A DNA stretch of 64,000 nt from the NCBI GenBank assembly GCA_964567995.1, contig CAZMOB010000001.1:186001-250000 (forward strand), in the 5' to 3' direction. Positions 7,941-16,597 of the stretch are shown here, piece by piece (the stretch's first letter is position 1; the number at the start of each line of letters is the position of its first letter). Both the position numbers and the translations under genes were made by a program. The notes under the pieces are model-generated. The model was not told the origin of the DNA, made no database searches, and saw only the letters and a program-made list of their open reading frames with translations. Source of the DNA: JAGOTP01 sp964567995. Lineage in GTDB: Bacteria > Patescibacteriota > Patescibacteriia > 2-12-FULL-60-25.

Positions 7941-10163
7941 ATGCCAGAAACACCTGATCACTGGGGAGCGCCGAGTCCGCTGTTCCCAGATGCCCTTTCG
8001 CCAGAAGAGGCATCTGCTGCTGCTCAGGCCGCTGAGCAGAAGGCCTTTCTTGAGGCACGTAAAAAAGAGGCGCGGGCCTTCGTTGAACGTTTTCAGCCTC
8101 TGTTTCAAACGATCGCGAGTGATTCCTCACTTCGCTATGAGGTCGGGGATGGCTTCTTTATCGACTATAAAAAAGGCGTCATCACCTTGGACGTGAAAGA
8201 TTTCATCCATCTACATGAAAGAGGGGTAAATCTGTGGCAGATCGCTTGGTCGGTTGGTCATGAGATCGGTCACTTTCTGGATTTAAAACAGAACCCCGAA
8301 GCAATGATGGAGCACTTTGCCTATCTTCAGCGTCGTGCCCGTGAACTTACGCCTCGAGCGGCTAAAATCATTCGCGACGCGCACGGCGATAAATGGGCAG
8401 ACCGTCTTGAAAAACCTTTTCCGCAAGTGGAAGGGGTTGAAAATCCGTTCCGAACCCCTCTCGAGCAGTTTTTATATAAAAAGCTGCACCTGCTGAACAA
8501 TAGTTTGGATGACATGTACGTGAATCGTGTGATTGGCGAAGTCGCTCCGGTTTTTGCTCCACATGGGAACGCTGGTGGTGATGTCGAGGAGCTATATCGA
8601 ACGTACCTGTTTCCTGCAAAACCTACCCAGGACGGCTCAATTTCCAAAGAACGCGTTGAAGGTCCGGTGGATTATACTAAGATGCCAAGGTCCCATCAGC
8701 TGGCGTATTCTCTCTTACGTCAGCGGATGGTTCCTGGAGAAGCGGTTGAAGTCGTCGAAGAAGTTCGAGCAGCTTTGGATGACTATCCAAGTGACACGGC
8801 GAGAAAACTCGGCCTAAATCTCCGAACACTTGTCAATCATTGGACAACGCCCGGCGTGAACGGCAAAACCAAGCATCCGAAAACCGGCAACCAAGAGTAC
8901 TGCGAACGGAATCCCGGCTGGCGCAAAAATCGCATTCGCGAGAAGGTTGAACCAGTCTTTGTCGAGCTACTCATGGCCGACCTACAAGACCTCAAACCCC
9001 CACCTCCAGGCAAACCTGAACCATCTCCTTGGGACGAGTTGGACCAGAAGCCTGAGCATATGGACTTGGATTTGGCCAATGGGCTTAAAAAACAAATACA
9101 GGCTACAGAAGATGAGAAAGCGAAGGCGGCGGCAGAGGCGAAAAAGAAGGCGGACATGAGTCCTAAAGAACGCATAGCATCAGCTCAGGCCGAAGCAGAC
9201 AAGAAGCTCTGTGCACGGGATGGGACTGATCCCAAACTCGCGGAGGAATATCGAGAGATTGAAAAAGAAATTGAGCCTTTCAAACACGCCTTGGCAGCCG
9301 TGTTTGAAGAGTTTATGCGAACCTTGGAAGAGCGGATTACCGCCTACTACATCGGCCATTTTAAGAAGGGAAAGGCAAGTATTCGAGCTTTAGTGAGAAG
9401 ATATGCGCCTGAACTTGCCAACGATGCAGAGCTACCGATGGATCCGACCTCATTGAAGTATTTCCTTCGACATGAATTTATCAGTCGTTTGTCGATTTCT
9501 CCAACCAAAGTTCGCTCACGCTTGCTGATTGATGGCTCTGGATCGATGGCGGGTGAAAAAATTAAGCTTGCTCGGCAGATCAGCGCTCTCTATTTGGAAG
9601 GATTCGCTTCTTTTGAAGAGACCATGAACTTGCGTTATCGCTTGAAGGATCCGTTCAAGACCGATACAGAAATTCGCGTCTTTGGAACGCATGACACAGT
9701 CGCACGCCCATTCACTTCGGATGATCCCAGTTCCACTGGGCCAACCGCCAAATTCAGAGCGTTTGATCAGATACGATCAGACAAAGGCGCGACTTGTGAC
9801 GCCGCTTCTTTTGAAGCGGTGGATCAAAGTCTTGATCCAAGCCAAGTAGCGGATTTAAAGCAGGGTAAAGCGAGAGAGTTCCTTTTGTATATCGCGGATG
9901 GTGGATCGAGTACGGCGGAAGCCTCAGCGGTTGCCATTGCTGCGATTCAGGCGAAAGGGGTGATCTGTAAAGGTCTGTTGCTCGGAACTCCTTCTGATAG
10001 CGAACAGGAAACATTTAAGAATATGTTCGGTCAGCATGGCGCGCAGGTTCCGGATATCACGAAACTCGTTGAGGTTGTAACTGAATTATTGCGCGAAGAG
10101 ATCCAACAAATCGCCATTCAAGTTATGCCCTACGAGGACGCGGGGAGTGAGATGGATGAATAA
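7941..10163 (+). CDS. HExxH metallopeptidase-like / VWA domain protein
   Basis: A 740-residue protein with no signal peptide. The N-terminal part carries HEIGH (residues 107-111), a zincin HExxH motif, and later LDDMYVN (189-195), which resembles the Asp-x-x-x-Asn element following HExxH in predicted metallopeptidases fused to VWA-like domains. A Lys/Ala-rich coiled segment follows (roughly 380-430). The C-terminal domain starts LLIDGSGSM, with the MIDAS DxSxS at 531-535, followed by a downstream Thr and the FLLYIADGG strand, as in VWA domains. VWA proteins of this kind partner MoxR ATPases, and the gene directly follows one. Whether the peptidase site is active is inferred, not shown. Confidence 0.85.
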   Translation: MPETPDHWGAPSPLFPDALSPEEASAAAQAAEQKAFLEARKKEARAFVERFQPLFQTIASDSSLRYEVGDGFFIDYKKGVITLDVKDFIHLHERGVNLWQIAWSVGHEIGHFLDLKQNPEAMMEHFAYLQRRARELTPRAAKIIRDAHGDKWADRLEKPFPQVEGVENPFRTPLEQFLYKKLHLLNNSLDDMYVNRVIGEVAPVFAPHGNAGGDVEELYRTYLFPAKPTQDGSISKERVEGPVDYTKMPRSHQLAYSLLRQRMVPGEAVEVVEEVRAALDDYPSDTARKLGLNLRTLVNHWTTPGVNGKTKHPKTGNQEYCERNPGWRKNRIREKVEPVFVELLMADLQDLKPPPPGKPEPSPWDELDQKPEHMDLDLANGLKKQIQATEDEKAKAAAEAKKKADMSPKERIASAQAEADKKLCARDGTDPKLAEEYREIEKEIEPFKHALAAVFEEFMRTLEERITAYYIGHFKKGKASIRALVRRYAPELANDAELPMDPTSLKYFLRHEFISRLSISPTKVRSRLLIDGSGSMAGEKIKLARQISALYLEGFASFEETMNLRYRLKDPFKTDTEIRVFGTHDTVARPFTSDDPSSTGPTAKFRAFDQIRSDKGATCDAASFEAVDQSLDPSQVADLKQGKAREFLLYIADGGSSTAEASAVAIAAIQAKGVICKGLLLGTPSDSEQETFKNMFGQHGAQVPDITKLVEVVTELLREEIQQIAIQVMPYEDAGSEMDE

Positions 10164-10190
10164 GCGTGAACCTGTTCAGAACCGGTAGAT

Positions 10191-11213
10191 ATGTCTTCTT
10201 TAGAAACACCCCCATCTGCTGAAGGAGGCCTCGTGGCTGCTAAGCAGCAGGTCGTGTTTCGTGAGTCCGTTTTAACTGATCTCTTGCGGATCGTGACTCG
10301 TTACGAGCCGTATTATCTGTCTGAGGAAGAGCGAGCTGCATTTAGATCAGTGAGAAAGGGTATCACACGCGAGCGGTATGCTAAATTCGAAGCCTGGCAG
10401 GGACAGGTGTTTGTGAATCGCGCCTGCTCCTCACAAATCGATCCAGAGACATTAGTCGTTGATATCCAACGCGCACTGACTGGCTATACTATTTTATATG
10501 ATTGGCGTCAGGAGGTGAGTGCGGACGAGGCAACGATTGGAACGTATAAAGGATGGAAACCGGGCCGGTTTCAATTCATGCCAGACGATCTTCCCGCCTG
10601 GGATGCGCTCCCTTCGGTTGAACAGTTGAAGAGAGAATATCTCTTTTCAGCGATTAGCACGGCTGTGTATACGACCGGGCGGAAATTCAAAGATCCGAAG
10701 GATGATTCGTTTTTAACGAAGGAAACGCTAAAACATCGTCAAGGCTTCGGTCCAACCGATCAAGATCTTTTGGATCAAGGGTATGCAGTAGATGATCCGG
10801 TCAAACGTCAAGCATTTCTTGCTTCTGTTGATGTGGATCTTTCGCCTGAAGCGTTGCCGTTAGCGTACTTTCTCAATTTTCGAAACCCTTCTCTGAATAA
10901 AAATGGAGTGTTTCCTGGTCATCTCACCACAAACGAGCTGCTCTGTTTCTTCGACACGTCAAATGTTCGACCAGCTACGTTCCCTGAACTTCTGGCCTAT
11001 GCGAAAAAGTATTGGCACACGCAAGCTCGATTCTCAGCCGAGAGTAAGAAACAAGTCGTTGCTTTCGGCTCGATTTTTTCTGGTCCGGGCGGAAAGCGCT
11101 ACGTTCCATATATAAAGGAAGAAAGTAAAGGGAGAAAACTAGATTTTCTCCCCCTTCAATCACTCTGGATGCCTTCAATGAAAGAATTTCTCGTCTTTCA
11201 AAAGGACGTGTAG
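10191..11213 (+). CDS. Plus-strand paralog G (RPAT/ELLAYA family), third gene of AAA+/VWA operon
   Basis: This is a 340-residue protein of the same family as the minus-strand array: IVTRYEPYY, ITRERYAKFEAW, NVRPATFPELLAYA, VVAFGSIF and the final KEFLVFQKDV. Its middle segment is closest to array copy E. It starts 27 nt after the VWA gene and so is almost certainly in that operon. Its position links the family physically to the ATPase and VWA proteins. It may be the founder or cognate partner from which the divergent array was amplified. Biochemical role unknown. Confidence 0.88.
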   Translation: MSSLETPPSAEGGLVAAKQQVVFRESVLTDLLRIVTRYEPYYLSEEERAAFRSVRKGITRERYAKFEAWQGQVFVNRACSSQIDPETLVVDIQRALTGYTILYDWRQEVSADEATIGTYKGWKPGRFQFMPDDLPAWDALPSVEQLKREYLFSAISTAVYTTGRKFKDPKDDSFLTKETLKHRQGFGPTDQDLLDQGYAVDDPVKRQAFLASVDVDLSPEALPLAYFLNFRNPSLNKNGVFPGHLTTNELLCFFDTSNVRPATFPELLAYAKKYWHTQARFSAESKKQVVAFGSIFSGPGGKRYVPYIKEESKGRKLDFLPLQSLWMPSMKEFLVFQKDV

Positions 11214-11280
11214 CCCCTCATCTTGCCTTTTCAAATAAGGAGCGTACACTGGCGCTTTCCTCTTTATTCTTGTCTTTGGT

Positions 11281-12903
11281 ATGAATCTTCAGCCGTTATT
11301 GGGTCGTCTGCGTGCAAACTGGAAATCAGGTGTGACGGTGTCGCTCGTGTCGATCCCGTTGTCCGTGTCTTTAGCTGTCGCCTCTCAATCCACCCCAACG
11401 GCTGGGATCATTACCGCTATTTGGGCCGGGCTCATGGCCTCGATTTTTGGAGGGAGTAATTTCAACATCGTCGGTCCGACGGGGGCGTTATCCGGTTTCT
11501 TGGCAACGTATGCGATTGTTCACGGGGCTCATACCTTGCCGATGTTGGCTTTGGTTACGGGTGTCTTCGTTCTGATTGCGTACGTCTTCAAACTCGAAAA
11601 ATTCTTAGTGTTCGTGCCAGGCAGCGCGATCCATGGATTTACCTTAGGTGTTGCCATCATCATCGCTTTCAATCAATTTAACTTCGCACTCGGTCTATCT
11701 GGTTTGCCCAAGCATGAGGCGTTTATCGACAACCTGTTCGAGTCGTTCCGACATGTGGGAGCGATCAATCCGCAGATCTTTTTGATGTTCGTCCTGTTCT
11801 TGATCGGGATGTTCCTCATCTTGAAGTTCCTCCCTAAATTGCCAGGAGCGATTGCCTTGGCTCCAATCGGTATTTTGATCGGATTCCTTTCTCAAAAGGG
11901 GATTCTGCCCTTTGCCGTCCAAACACTAGGTTCTCGCTATCCGGACATGGCGCCTAAATTGTTTCAAGCGCCGACGATCTTTTTTCATCCTTCGTTGATT
12001 ACGGCTGGTCTTGGTGTTGCGGTGATCGCGATCCTGGAAACCATGCTGTCTGCCAAAATCGCTGACAACATGTCGAAGACGAAGCATAACAAACGCAAGG
12101 AAATGCTCGGTCTCGGCATCGCGAACCTGGCCTCTGGGATCATGGGGGGAATTCCGGCGACGGCTGCCTTGGCGCGTACCTCGCTCAACGTAAAAACAGG
12201 TGCGACGAATAAAATTTCGGCGACAGTGAGCAGTGTCTGTATTGCCATCATTTCGATCTTCTTATTGACGACCTTCCGGTATATTCCGCTAGCAGTCATT
12301 GCGGCCATCCTCGTGTTCGTGGCGTTCCGTATGATCGAACAGGAGCACTTTATCCGTATGTTCCATGCGGATAAGAAAAATTTCGTCATCGCGCTCTTGG
12401 TGGCGATCGTGACCGTCTGGATCGATCCGATCGTGGGAATTTTGCTCGGAACAGCAATTGCCTTACTGATTTTTGTCGAAAAACTCTCACGCGGCCAGTT
12501 TGAACTGATCGTCGACAACCAAGATCGTAAGTTCGTAGAGAAGATTACCTCTGAAAGTCTCGATAAGATCGAAAAAGTAGGGGATACCATCATCTACTCG
12601 ATCAAGGGTCAGTTGGCGTACATCAATGGACAATCGCACATCACGCGTTTCGAACAGAGTTTAAAAGACTACAAAAACATCGTGCTTCGTTTGCGTGAGC
12701 TGTCGTTTATCGACTTAGACGGCGTTGATGCCTTCGATGAGATCGTGCATCTCATCCAGGCGCAAGGGAAGAACGTCCTTGTGTCTGGTGTAAGTCCTTT
12801 GGTCGCGGACGTTCTGAAAGACAGTTCTGTGTATCAAAAACTGGAAGGAGAAGGACTCGTCTTTAAGCGAACGAGTGAAGCGTTGAAGGTCTTGGGTTAC
12901 TAA
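11281..12903 (+). CDS. SulP family anion transporter with STAS domain
   Basis: A 540-residue membrane protein. Residues 1 to about 410 are a run of hydrophobic helices with SulP features: VSLVSIPLSVSLAVASQSTPTAGI near the start, NIVGPTGALSG in helix 3, and PATAALARTSLNVKTGA, the conserved region after the middle helices. Residues about 430-540 form a cytoplasmic STAS domain (LRELSFIDLDGVDAFDEI). Family members carry sulfate, bicarbonate or other anions; the substrate cannot be told from sequence. The gene is 67 nt after paralog G, with a TATTCT-like box in the gap, so it may be transcribed separately. A strong terminator follows. Confidence 0.92.
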   Translation: MNLQPLLGRLRANWKSGVTVSLVSIPLSVSLAVASQSTPTAGIITAIWAGLMASIFGGSNFNIVGPTGALSGFLATYAIVHGAHTLPMLALVTGVFVLIAYVFKLEKFLVFVPGSAIHGFTLGVAIIIAFNQFNFALGLSGLPKHEAFIDNLFESFRHVGAINPQIFLMFVLFLIGMFLILKFLPKLPGAIALAPIGILIGFLSQKGILPFAVQTLGSRYPDMAPKLFQAPTIFFHPSLITAGLGVAVIAILETMLSAKIADNMSKTKHNKRKEMLGLGIANLASGIMGGIPATAALARTSLNVKTGATNKISATVSSVCIAIISIFLLTTFRYIPLAVIAAILVFVAFRMIEQEHFIRMFHADKKNFVIALLVAIVTVWIDPIVGILLGTAIALLIFVEKLSRGQFELIVDNQDRKFVEKITSESLDKIEKVGDTIIYSIKGQLAYINGQSHITRFEQSLKDYKNIVLRLRELSFIDLDGVDAFDEIVHLIQAQGKNVLVSGVSPLVADVLKDSSVYQKLEGEGLVFKRTSEALKVLGY

Positions 12904-12914
12904 GTACACAGCGT

Positions 12915-12959
12915 ACATACAAACACACCCGGGAATGATTCCCGGGTGTGTTTGTATGT
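12915..12959 (+). terminator. Strong hairpin terminator after the SulP gene
   Basis: Two perfectly complementary 22-nt arms (12915-12936 and 12938-12959) around one central base form a very stable GC-rich hairpin centred on CCCGGGAATGATTCCCGGG, 11 nt after the stop. There is only a short T-rich tail, so it may also act as an mRNA 3' stabiliser. Confidence 0.8.
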
Positions 12960-12964
12960 TGTTT

Positions 12965-13690
12965 GAGCCTCTTAGGGGCTCGATCAGTTGATGGGGCTGA
13001 TCAAGCCGTCGGTCGAGGGGAGGTGCCTAGCGGGTGGGACAGGATCAGGGTGATCTTGTGTCCGAACACACTTGGAGCAGCTCCGTCGTAGAGAGTGAGT
13101 TGGGGGAGGGAGTTGCCCGGACGGGCGAAGGTGGGGCTTGGGGCGAGGTGATGCGTTCATCCCTCGCGATGGGGGAAACGCTGATGTTGCATCAGCGCTG
13201 GTCGTTAGTTTGCCGCACGACGTCTGAGCGGGTTTGAGTCTTCTGAGTCTATGGCGCTCCATAGCTCAGGTAGGAATGATCTCCGGTTCCTCACCCGGCT
13301 AGAGCAGCGTTTGCGGCTACTCTAGACTTTTGAGCACATCGTGCGCAGAACGCACAACGCACTCGAGTAAATCTACATGAACGGATCTCGCCAACGCATT
13401 GTCGGCTCCCTTTCTTCTTCCGCGGATTGTTGCAGCGTGAGCCTCTGCGGAGGAATAAAGTCTCACGCGAGCGGGCCTATGCGGGGAACGGATCGCGCTT
13501 CATGCGCTACACTCCTCTCTTACGTATGAGGTGAGATCTTGGGTGTCCCGTTGGGTACGTGAGGAAAGCGGCCGTTTCGAACCGGCGCTCTTGATTCACG
13601 AGCAACGCGACGAGATAGATTACCATAAATCGTTATTTTTGTCAATGAAAGCGCTATGTTTGCGGTATCCACAATAAAAGTGAGAAGTTT
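12965..13690. other. Gene-free, hairpin-rich region (possible structured RNA)
   Basis: About 725 bp without a convincing coding frame; the longest frames lack ribosome sites and recognisable motifs. It holds several good inverted repeats: 13179-13197 (8-bp perfect stem, 3-nt loop), 13249-13264 (6 bp), 13299-13325 (10 bp with one wobble) and 13341-13355 (5 bp). It is more GC-rich than the flanking DNA until the AT-rich stretch just before the next gene. I could not match it to tmRNA, RNase P RNA, SRP RNA or tRNA. A structured non-coding RNA on either strand is possible. Confidence 0.35.
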
Positions 13691-13692
13691 GC

Positions 13693-13698
13693 TATACT
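13693..13698 (+). promoter_or_regulatory. TATACT -10 box before the gene at 13709
   Basis: TATACT ends 10 nt before the ATG, and no Shine-Dalgarno sequence is present, which predicts an mRNA leader of only a few nucleotides. No good -35 is visible at the right spacing. Confidence 0.5.
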
Positions 13699-13708
13699 CT
13701 GTTTACCT

Positions 13709-14371
13709 ATGTCCTTTCGTAATGCCGAGCAGGTAACGATGCCCGTTGAACCGCGTGTTGCTAGAGGGTCTCAGAGACAGACGGCTCAGCCTCTTCCCGC
13801 CGCTGAGTTTGATGAGAGTCATCTTAAAGATGCAGATGTGATCCTTCTGCCCTCTGGGCCACCGCCATTGCCTCGCGAGCGACGACAGTCTCCGGCCATT
13901 CCTTCCATGGTGCCGGAAATGATAGTGGGTACGGATTTTGCATTTGAAGCCGAACTTCCTCAGTCAGGGACAAGACCTACAGACGTGGGCGGTGCGCACG
14001 AGCAGCTTCTGCCACCGTCGCCCGAGTATGTGTTTGCTGCGAGGACGCTAGGAGATTTTTTGAATTCGGAAGCATTTCTCGGGTTTAAGGTGGACGGTGT
14101 TTCGGAGCCGCTCCTTAAACGTCTAGAAGAATTCCACACATCTTCCAAAAGGCGCCCAGTAGGGGATGGCACGTATAGACGTGAAATAGCTCAGTTACGA
14201 GGGCTAGTTGAACTTGCTTCCAAGAAGGCGCTTCATGATGGTTCTTACGATCGTCGAACAGATCTTTTGCAGGAGCTCTTTGATCTCGTGACGGATGACT
14301 TCATGTGGCATGTCCTCTCAAGAGAATTGGCTCGACGAACGGCTGCTGAGACTGCCTCCAGAAAAGTCTAA
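13709..14371 (+). CDS. Hypothetical protein
   Basis: This is a 220-residue protein that I do not recognise. The first ~100 residues are Pro-, Glu- and Arg-rich and look disordered. Residues about 105-220 are predicted mostly helical with many charged residues (LLKRLEEFH, RREIAQLRGLVELASKK, LLQELFDLV). No signal peptide or membrane segment. It has a TATACT box 10 nt upstream and is followed 15 nt later by the nuclease gene, so the two may be cotranscribed. Confidence 0.7.
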   Translation: MSFRNAEQVTMPVEPRVARGSQRQTAQPLPAAEFDESHLKDADVILLPSGPPPLPRERRQSPAIPSMVPEMIVGTDFAFEAELPQSGTRPTDVGGAHEQLLPPSPEYVFAARTLGDFLNSEAFLGFKVDGVSEPLLKRLEEFHTSSKRRPVGDGTYRREIAQLRGLVELASKKALHDGSYDRRTDLLQELFDLVTDDFMWHVLSRELARRTAAETASRKV

Positions 14372-14386
14372 AACGAAACAAGCTCT

Positions 14387-15019
14387 ATGGCTGTCACGGG
14401 AACATTTACGACGCGTCGAGTGATGCGGTTGGTGAGCGCGGGAGTGGCATTGCTCGTCTTTTTTGGGATCCAAGCCTGGCAGATGGAATCTGGGGATCAA
14501 GCTAGTTCTGGTGCTGCTAACGCAACGGATCAAGCCGTTCTCGATTCAGTGAGAGTGTTTCTCCCGACCACGCCGACGAGCAGTCTCCGTGCCTTAGTCA
14601 TGCGTGTCGTTGATGGCGATACGATCGACGCCAAAATCGAAACAACAGGCGAACAAGTCAAAGTCAGGTTTCTTGGCATGAACACTCCGGAGTCCGTCGA
14701 TCCGCGTCGACCGGTTCAATGTTTTGGCAAAGAAGCATCGAATCACTTAAAAGAATTGTTGGAAGGAAAACAGGTGCTGCTGGTTGAAGATTTGAAAGCA
14801 GACGATCGTGACAAATATGGACGTTGGTTGCGAAATGTCGTCCGCGAAGAAGATCTCTTGGATGTGAACGCGACGCTGGTTGCGCAGGGTTACGCCAACT
14901 CATATTTGTCTTTTCCCTTGGATGCAAAACGGAAAGCGCAAATACGCCTCTTGGAACAAGAGGCTAAAACGAACCAGCGTGGACTTTGGAGTCCCTCAAC
15001 ATGTGAGGGAAAGAAGTAA
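14387..15019 (+). CDS. Membrane-anchored thermonuclease (SNase) family protein
   Basis: A 210-residue protein with one N-terminal membrane segment (about residues 18-30) and an extracytoplasmic SNase domain. Family signatures visible are VVDGDTIDA, VRFLGMNTPE with the metal- and catalysis-associated residues, KYGRWLRNV in place of the usual DKYGR(L/T)L, and the ALVAQGYA-type helix seen here as TLVAQGYAN. The family degrades DNA or RNA with calcium. Secreted nucleases are common in nucleotide-scavenging symbionts, consistent with a Patescibacteria lifestyle, which is inference. Confidence 0.9.
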   Translation: MAVTGTFTTRRVMRLVSAGVALLVFFGIQAWQMESGDQASSGAANATDQAVLDSVRVFLPTTPTSSLRALVMRVVDGDTIDAKIETTGEQVKVRFLGMNTPESVDPRRPVQCFGKEASNHLKELLEGKQVLLVEDLKADDRDKYGRWLRNVVREEDLLDVNATLVAQGYANSYLSFPLDAKRKAQIRLLEQEAKTNQRGLWSPSTCEGKK

Positions 15020-15206
15020 CGAAAGAATGCTGGGAAAGATTCCCTGACCAAAGATTCTATTTGTACTGAACCCCTTGCGAAGCAAAGCGGAGGCATCGCG
15101 CAGACCCAAGTGAGTTCGCGAGCACGCGGACGAACGGGTGGTCAGCGTGATAAGCCGAGCAAGCGAGTTGCGCAGGGTGAGAGGGTATGTCCTCCCCGGC
15201 ATTCGC

Positions 15207-16094
15207 CTATACACGTACACCACGAAGAAACGCTTCGCCGGACATGGGTTTCTTTCCTTCTGGCTGAACTTCATCTAAAACCAGGATAGATTCGTTGTCG
15301 CAAACAATCTGAAGTTCTTGTACATTCTGTTGTGCTACAACATGCGCTTTCAAGACCTTGAGACGTTTTCCTTTATATTCAACCGTCGTCCCTGGCCAAG
15401 GGGTGTACGCGCGAATCAAGCGTTCCATCTGTTCGGCTGATTGAGTTGTAGGATCAAGTTTTCCATCCTCACGAGAGAGGAGCTTTACGAAGGTTGCGTT
15501 GCCATGATCCTGTTCGACGGGCTTAATAGTTCCGTCTAGGTATGCATGAAGCGTTTTGATCAATTCTGGCGCTGCTGCTTTAAACATACGGTCACTCAGC
15601 GTTCCCGTCGTTTCATCTGAAGCGAGCTGGGTGAGGGTTTGAGACAGGATAGGCCCGTGATCCATCTGTGCATCCATGAGCATGATGGTGTTCCCTGTTT
15701 CTCTGAGTCCATCACGAATAGCCGCTGTCATCGGGATCGCGCCACGGTAGGTGGGGAGAAGCGAAGGATGTACGTTCAAGACGCCGCGTGGGTAAAGATC
15801 GAGCACACGTTGTGAGATGATCTGGCCGAAGCTTGCAACGACGGCGAGGTCGGCATTGAGCGTTGATAGTCGCTCGTACGCTTCGTCGGACTTCACTTGT
15901 TCAAATTGAAACACTGGCAACTTGAGTTGCTCAGCGAGCAACTTCATCGGAGGGGCGGTGAGTGCGCCGTTTCTTCCGGCTGGACGATCGGGTTGCGTCA
16001 CGACGCCGACCACGGTGAGTGAGGGGTCTTGAACCAGCGCTTCCAAGCAGGGCGCGACAAAGGCAGAGGTTCCGTAAAAGACGACGCGGATCAT
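15207..16094 (-). CDS. fmt: Methionyl-tRNA formyltransferase
   Basis: A 295-residue protein that formylates the methionine on initiator tRNA using 10-formyl-tetrahydrofolate. It shows the N-terminal GTSAFVAPCLEAL fold start, VVTQPDRPAGR, and the signature NVHPSLLPTYRGAIP with the catalytic Asn-His pair; MDHGPIL follows. The C-terminal OB-like domain is present (LIRAYTPWPGT). Length is normal for the family. It lies 9 nt after def, the enzyme that removes the formyl group. The initiator tRNA it would act on is at 49753-49829. Confidence 0.96.
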   Translation of the reverse strand: MIRVVFYGTSAFVAPCLEALVQDPSLTVVGVVTQPDRPAGRNGALTAPPMKLLAEQLKLPVFQFEQVKSDEAYERLSTLNADLAVVASFGQIISQRVLDLYPRGVLNVHPSLLPTYRGAIPMTAAIRDGLRETGNTIMLMDAQMDHGPILSQTLTQLASDETTGTLSDRMFKAAAPELIKTLHAYLDGTIKPVEQDHGNATFVKLLSREDGKLDPTTQSAEQMERLIRAYTPWPGTTVEYKGKRLKVLKAHVVAQQNVQELQIVCDNESILVLDEVQPEGKKPMSGEAFLRGVRV

Positions 16095-16103
16095 GGGAAG
16101 CGT

Positions 16104-16586
16104 TTAAATGCGTGAGTTGCTGCTTTTGATCAGTTTCGTCGCTTTGTCGATAAATAAAATTCCGTCCAAATGATCGATTTCGTGTTGGAAGACGATGGCC
16201 GGGAAGCCTTTCAGATCCAGAATGACGCGTTTACCGTGGCGGTTAATGGCTTCAATAGTGACTTTTTTATGACGAGACACGATGCCATATTGTTTGGGAA
16301 CGCTGAGACAGCCTTCTTCACTTTCCACCATGGTTTCAGAGGTCTTGGTGATAACTGGATTGAGATAGCACTCTGGCCGGGCGCCTGTATTTACGACAAT
16401 CGCGCGAATGTTTCGTCCGACTTGAGGGGAGGCGATCCCGACGCCATCAGCGACAAACATCGTGCGAACCAATTTATCGAGAAAGGCCTGAAATTCAGGG
16501 GTTGTGATGTCTTCTACGCGAAGCTCGACCGACCGCTCGCGCAGGCTCGGGGTCGGAAGAGTGACGATCGGGAAGACATCTGACAT
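16104..16586 (-). CDS. def: Peptide deformylase
   Basis: A 160-residue protein that removes the N-formyl group from nascent proteins. All three family motifs are seen: GVGIASPQVG (motif 1, normally GxGLAAxQ), EEGCLSVP (motif 2 with the metal-binding Cys) and HEIDHLDG (motif 3 HExxH). It starts 11 nt after the PriA-like gene and precedes fmt, the usual def-fmt pairing. Confidence 0.96.
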   Translation of the reverse strand: MSDVFPIVTLPTPSLRERSVELRVEDITTPEFQAFLDKLVRTMFVADGVGIASPQVGRNIRAIVVNTGARPECYLNPVITKTSETMVESEEGCLSVPKQYGIVSRHKKVTIEAINRHGKRVILDLKGFPAIVFQHEIDHLDGILFIDKATKLIKSSNSRI

Positions 16587-16597
16587 AACACGTCAGT

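Noticed and set aside
13299..13325. Possible tmRNA tag region on the minus strand (GCAAAC followed by Ala/Leu codons and a stop)
   Set aside because: The segment is better explained as a simple 10-bp hairpin loop. No tRNA-like ends, T-loop or typical 5' TTCGAC motif could be found in the surrounding 700 bp.
13561..13568. GAGGAAAG, similar to the conserved 5' core of RNase P RNA
   Set aside because: The following bases do not continue the conserved core, other conserved RNase P regions are missing, and a protein gene begins about 140 nt downstream.
16170..16583. Long open frame on the plus strand, antisense to def
   Set aside because: It is the shadow of the deformylase gene, whose motifs are unambiguous on the minus strand.
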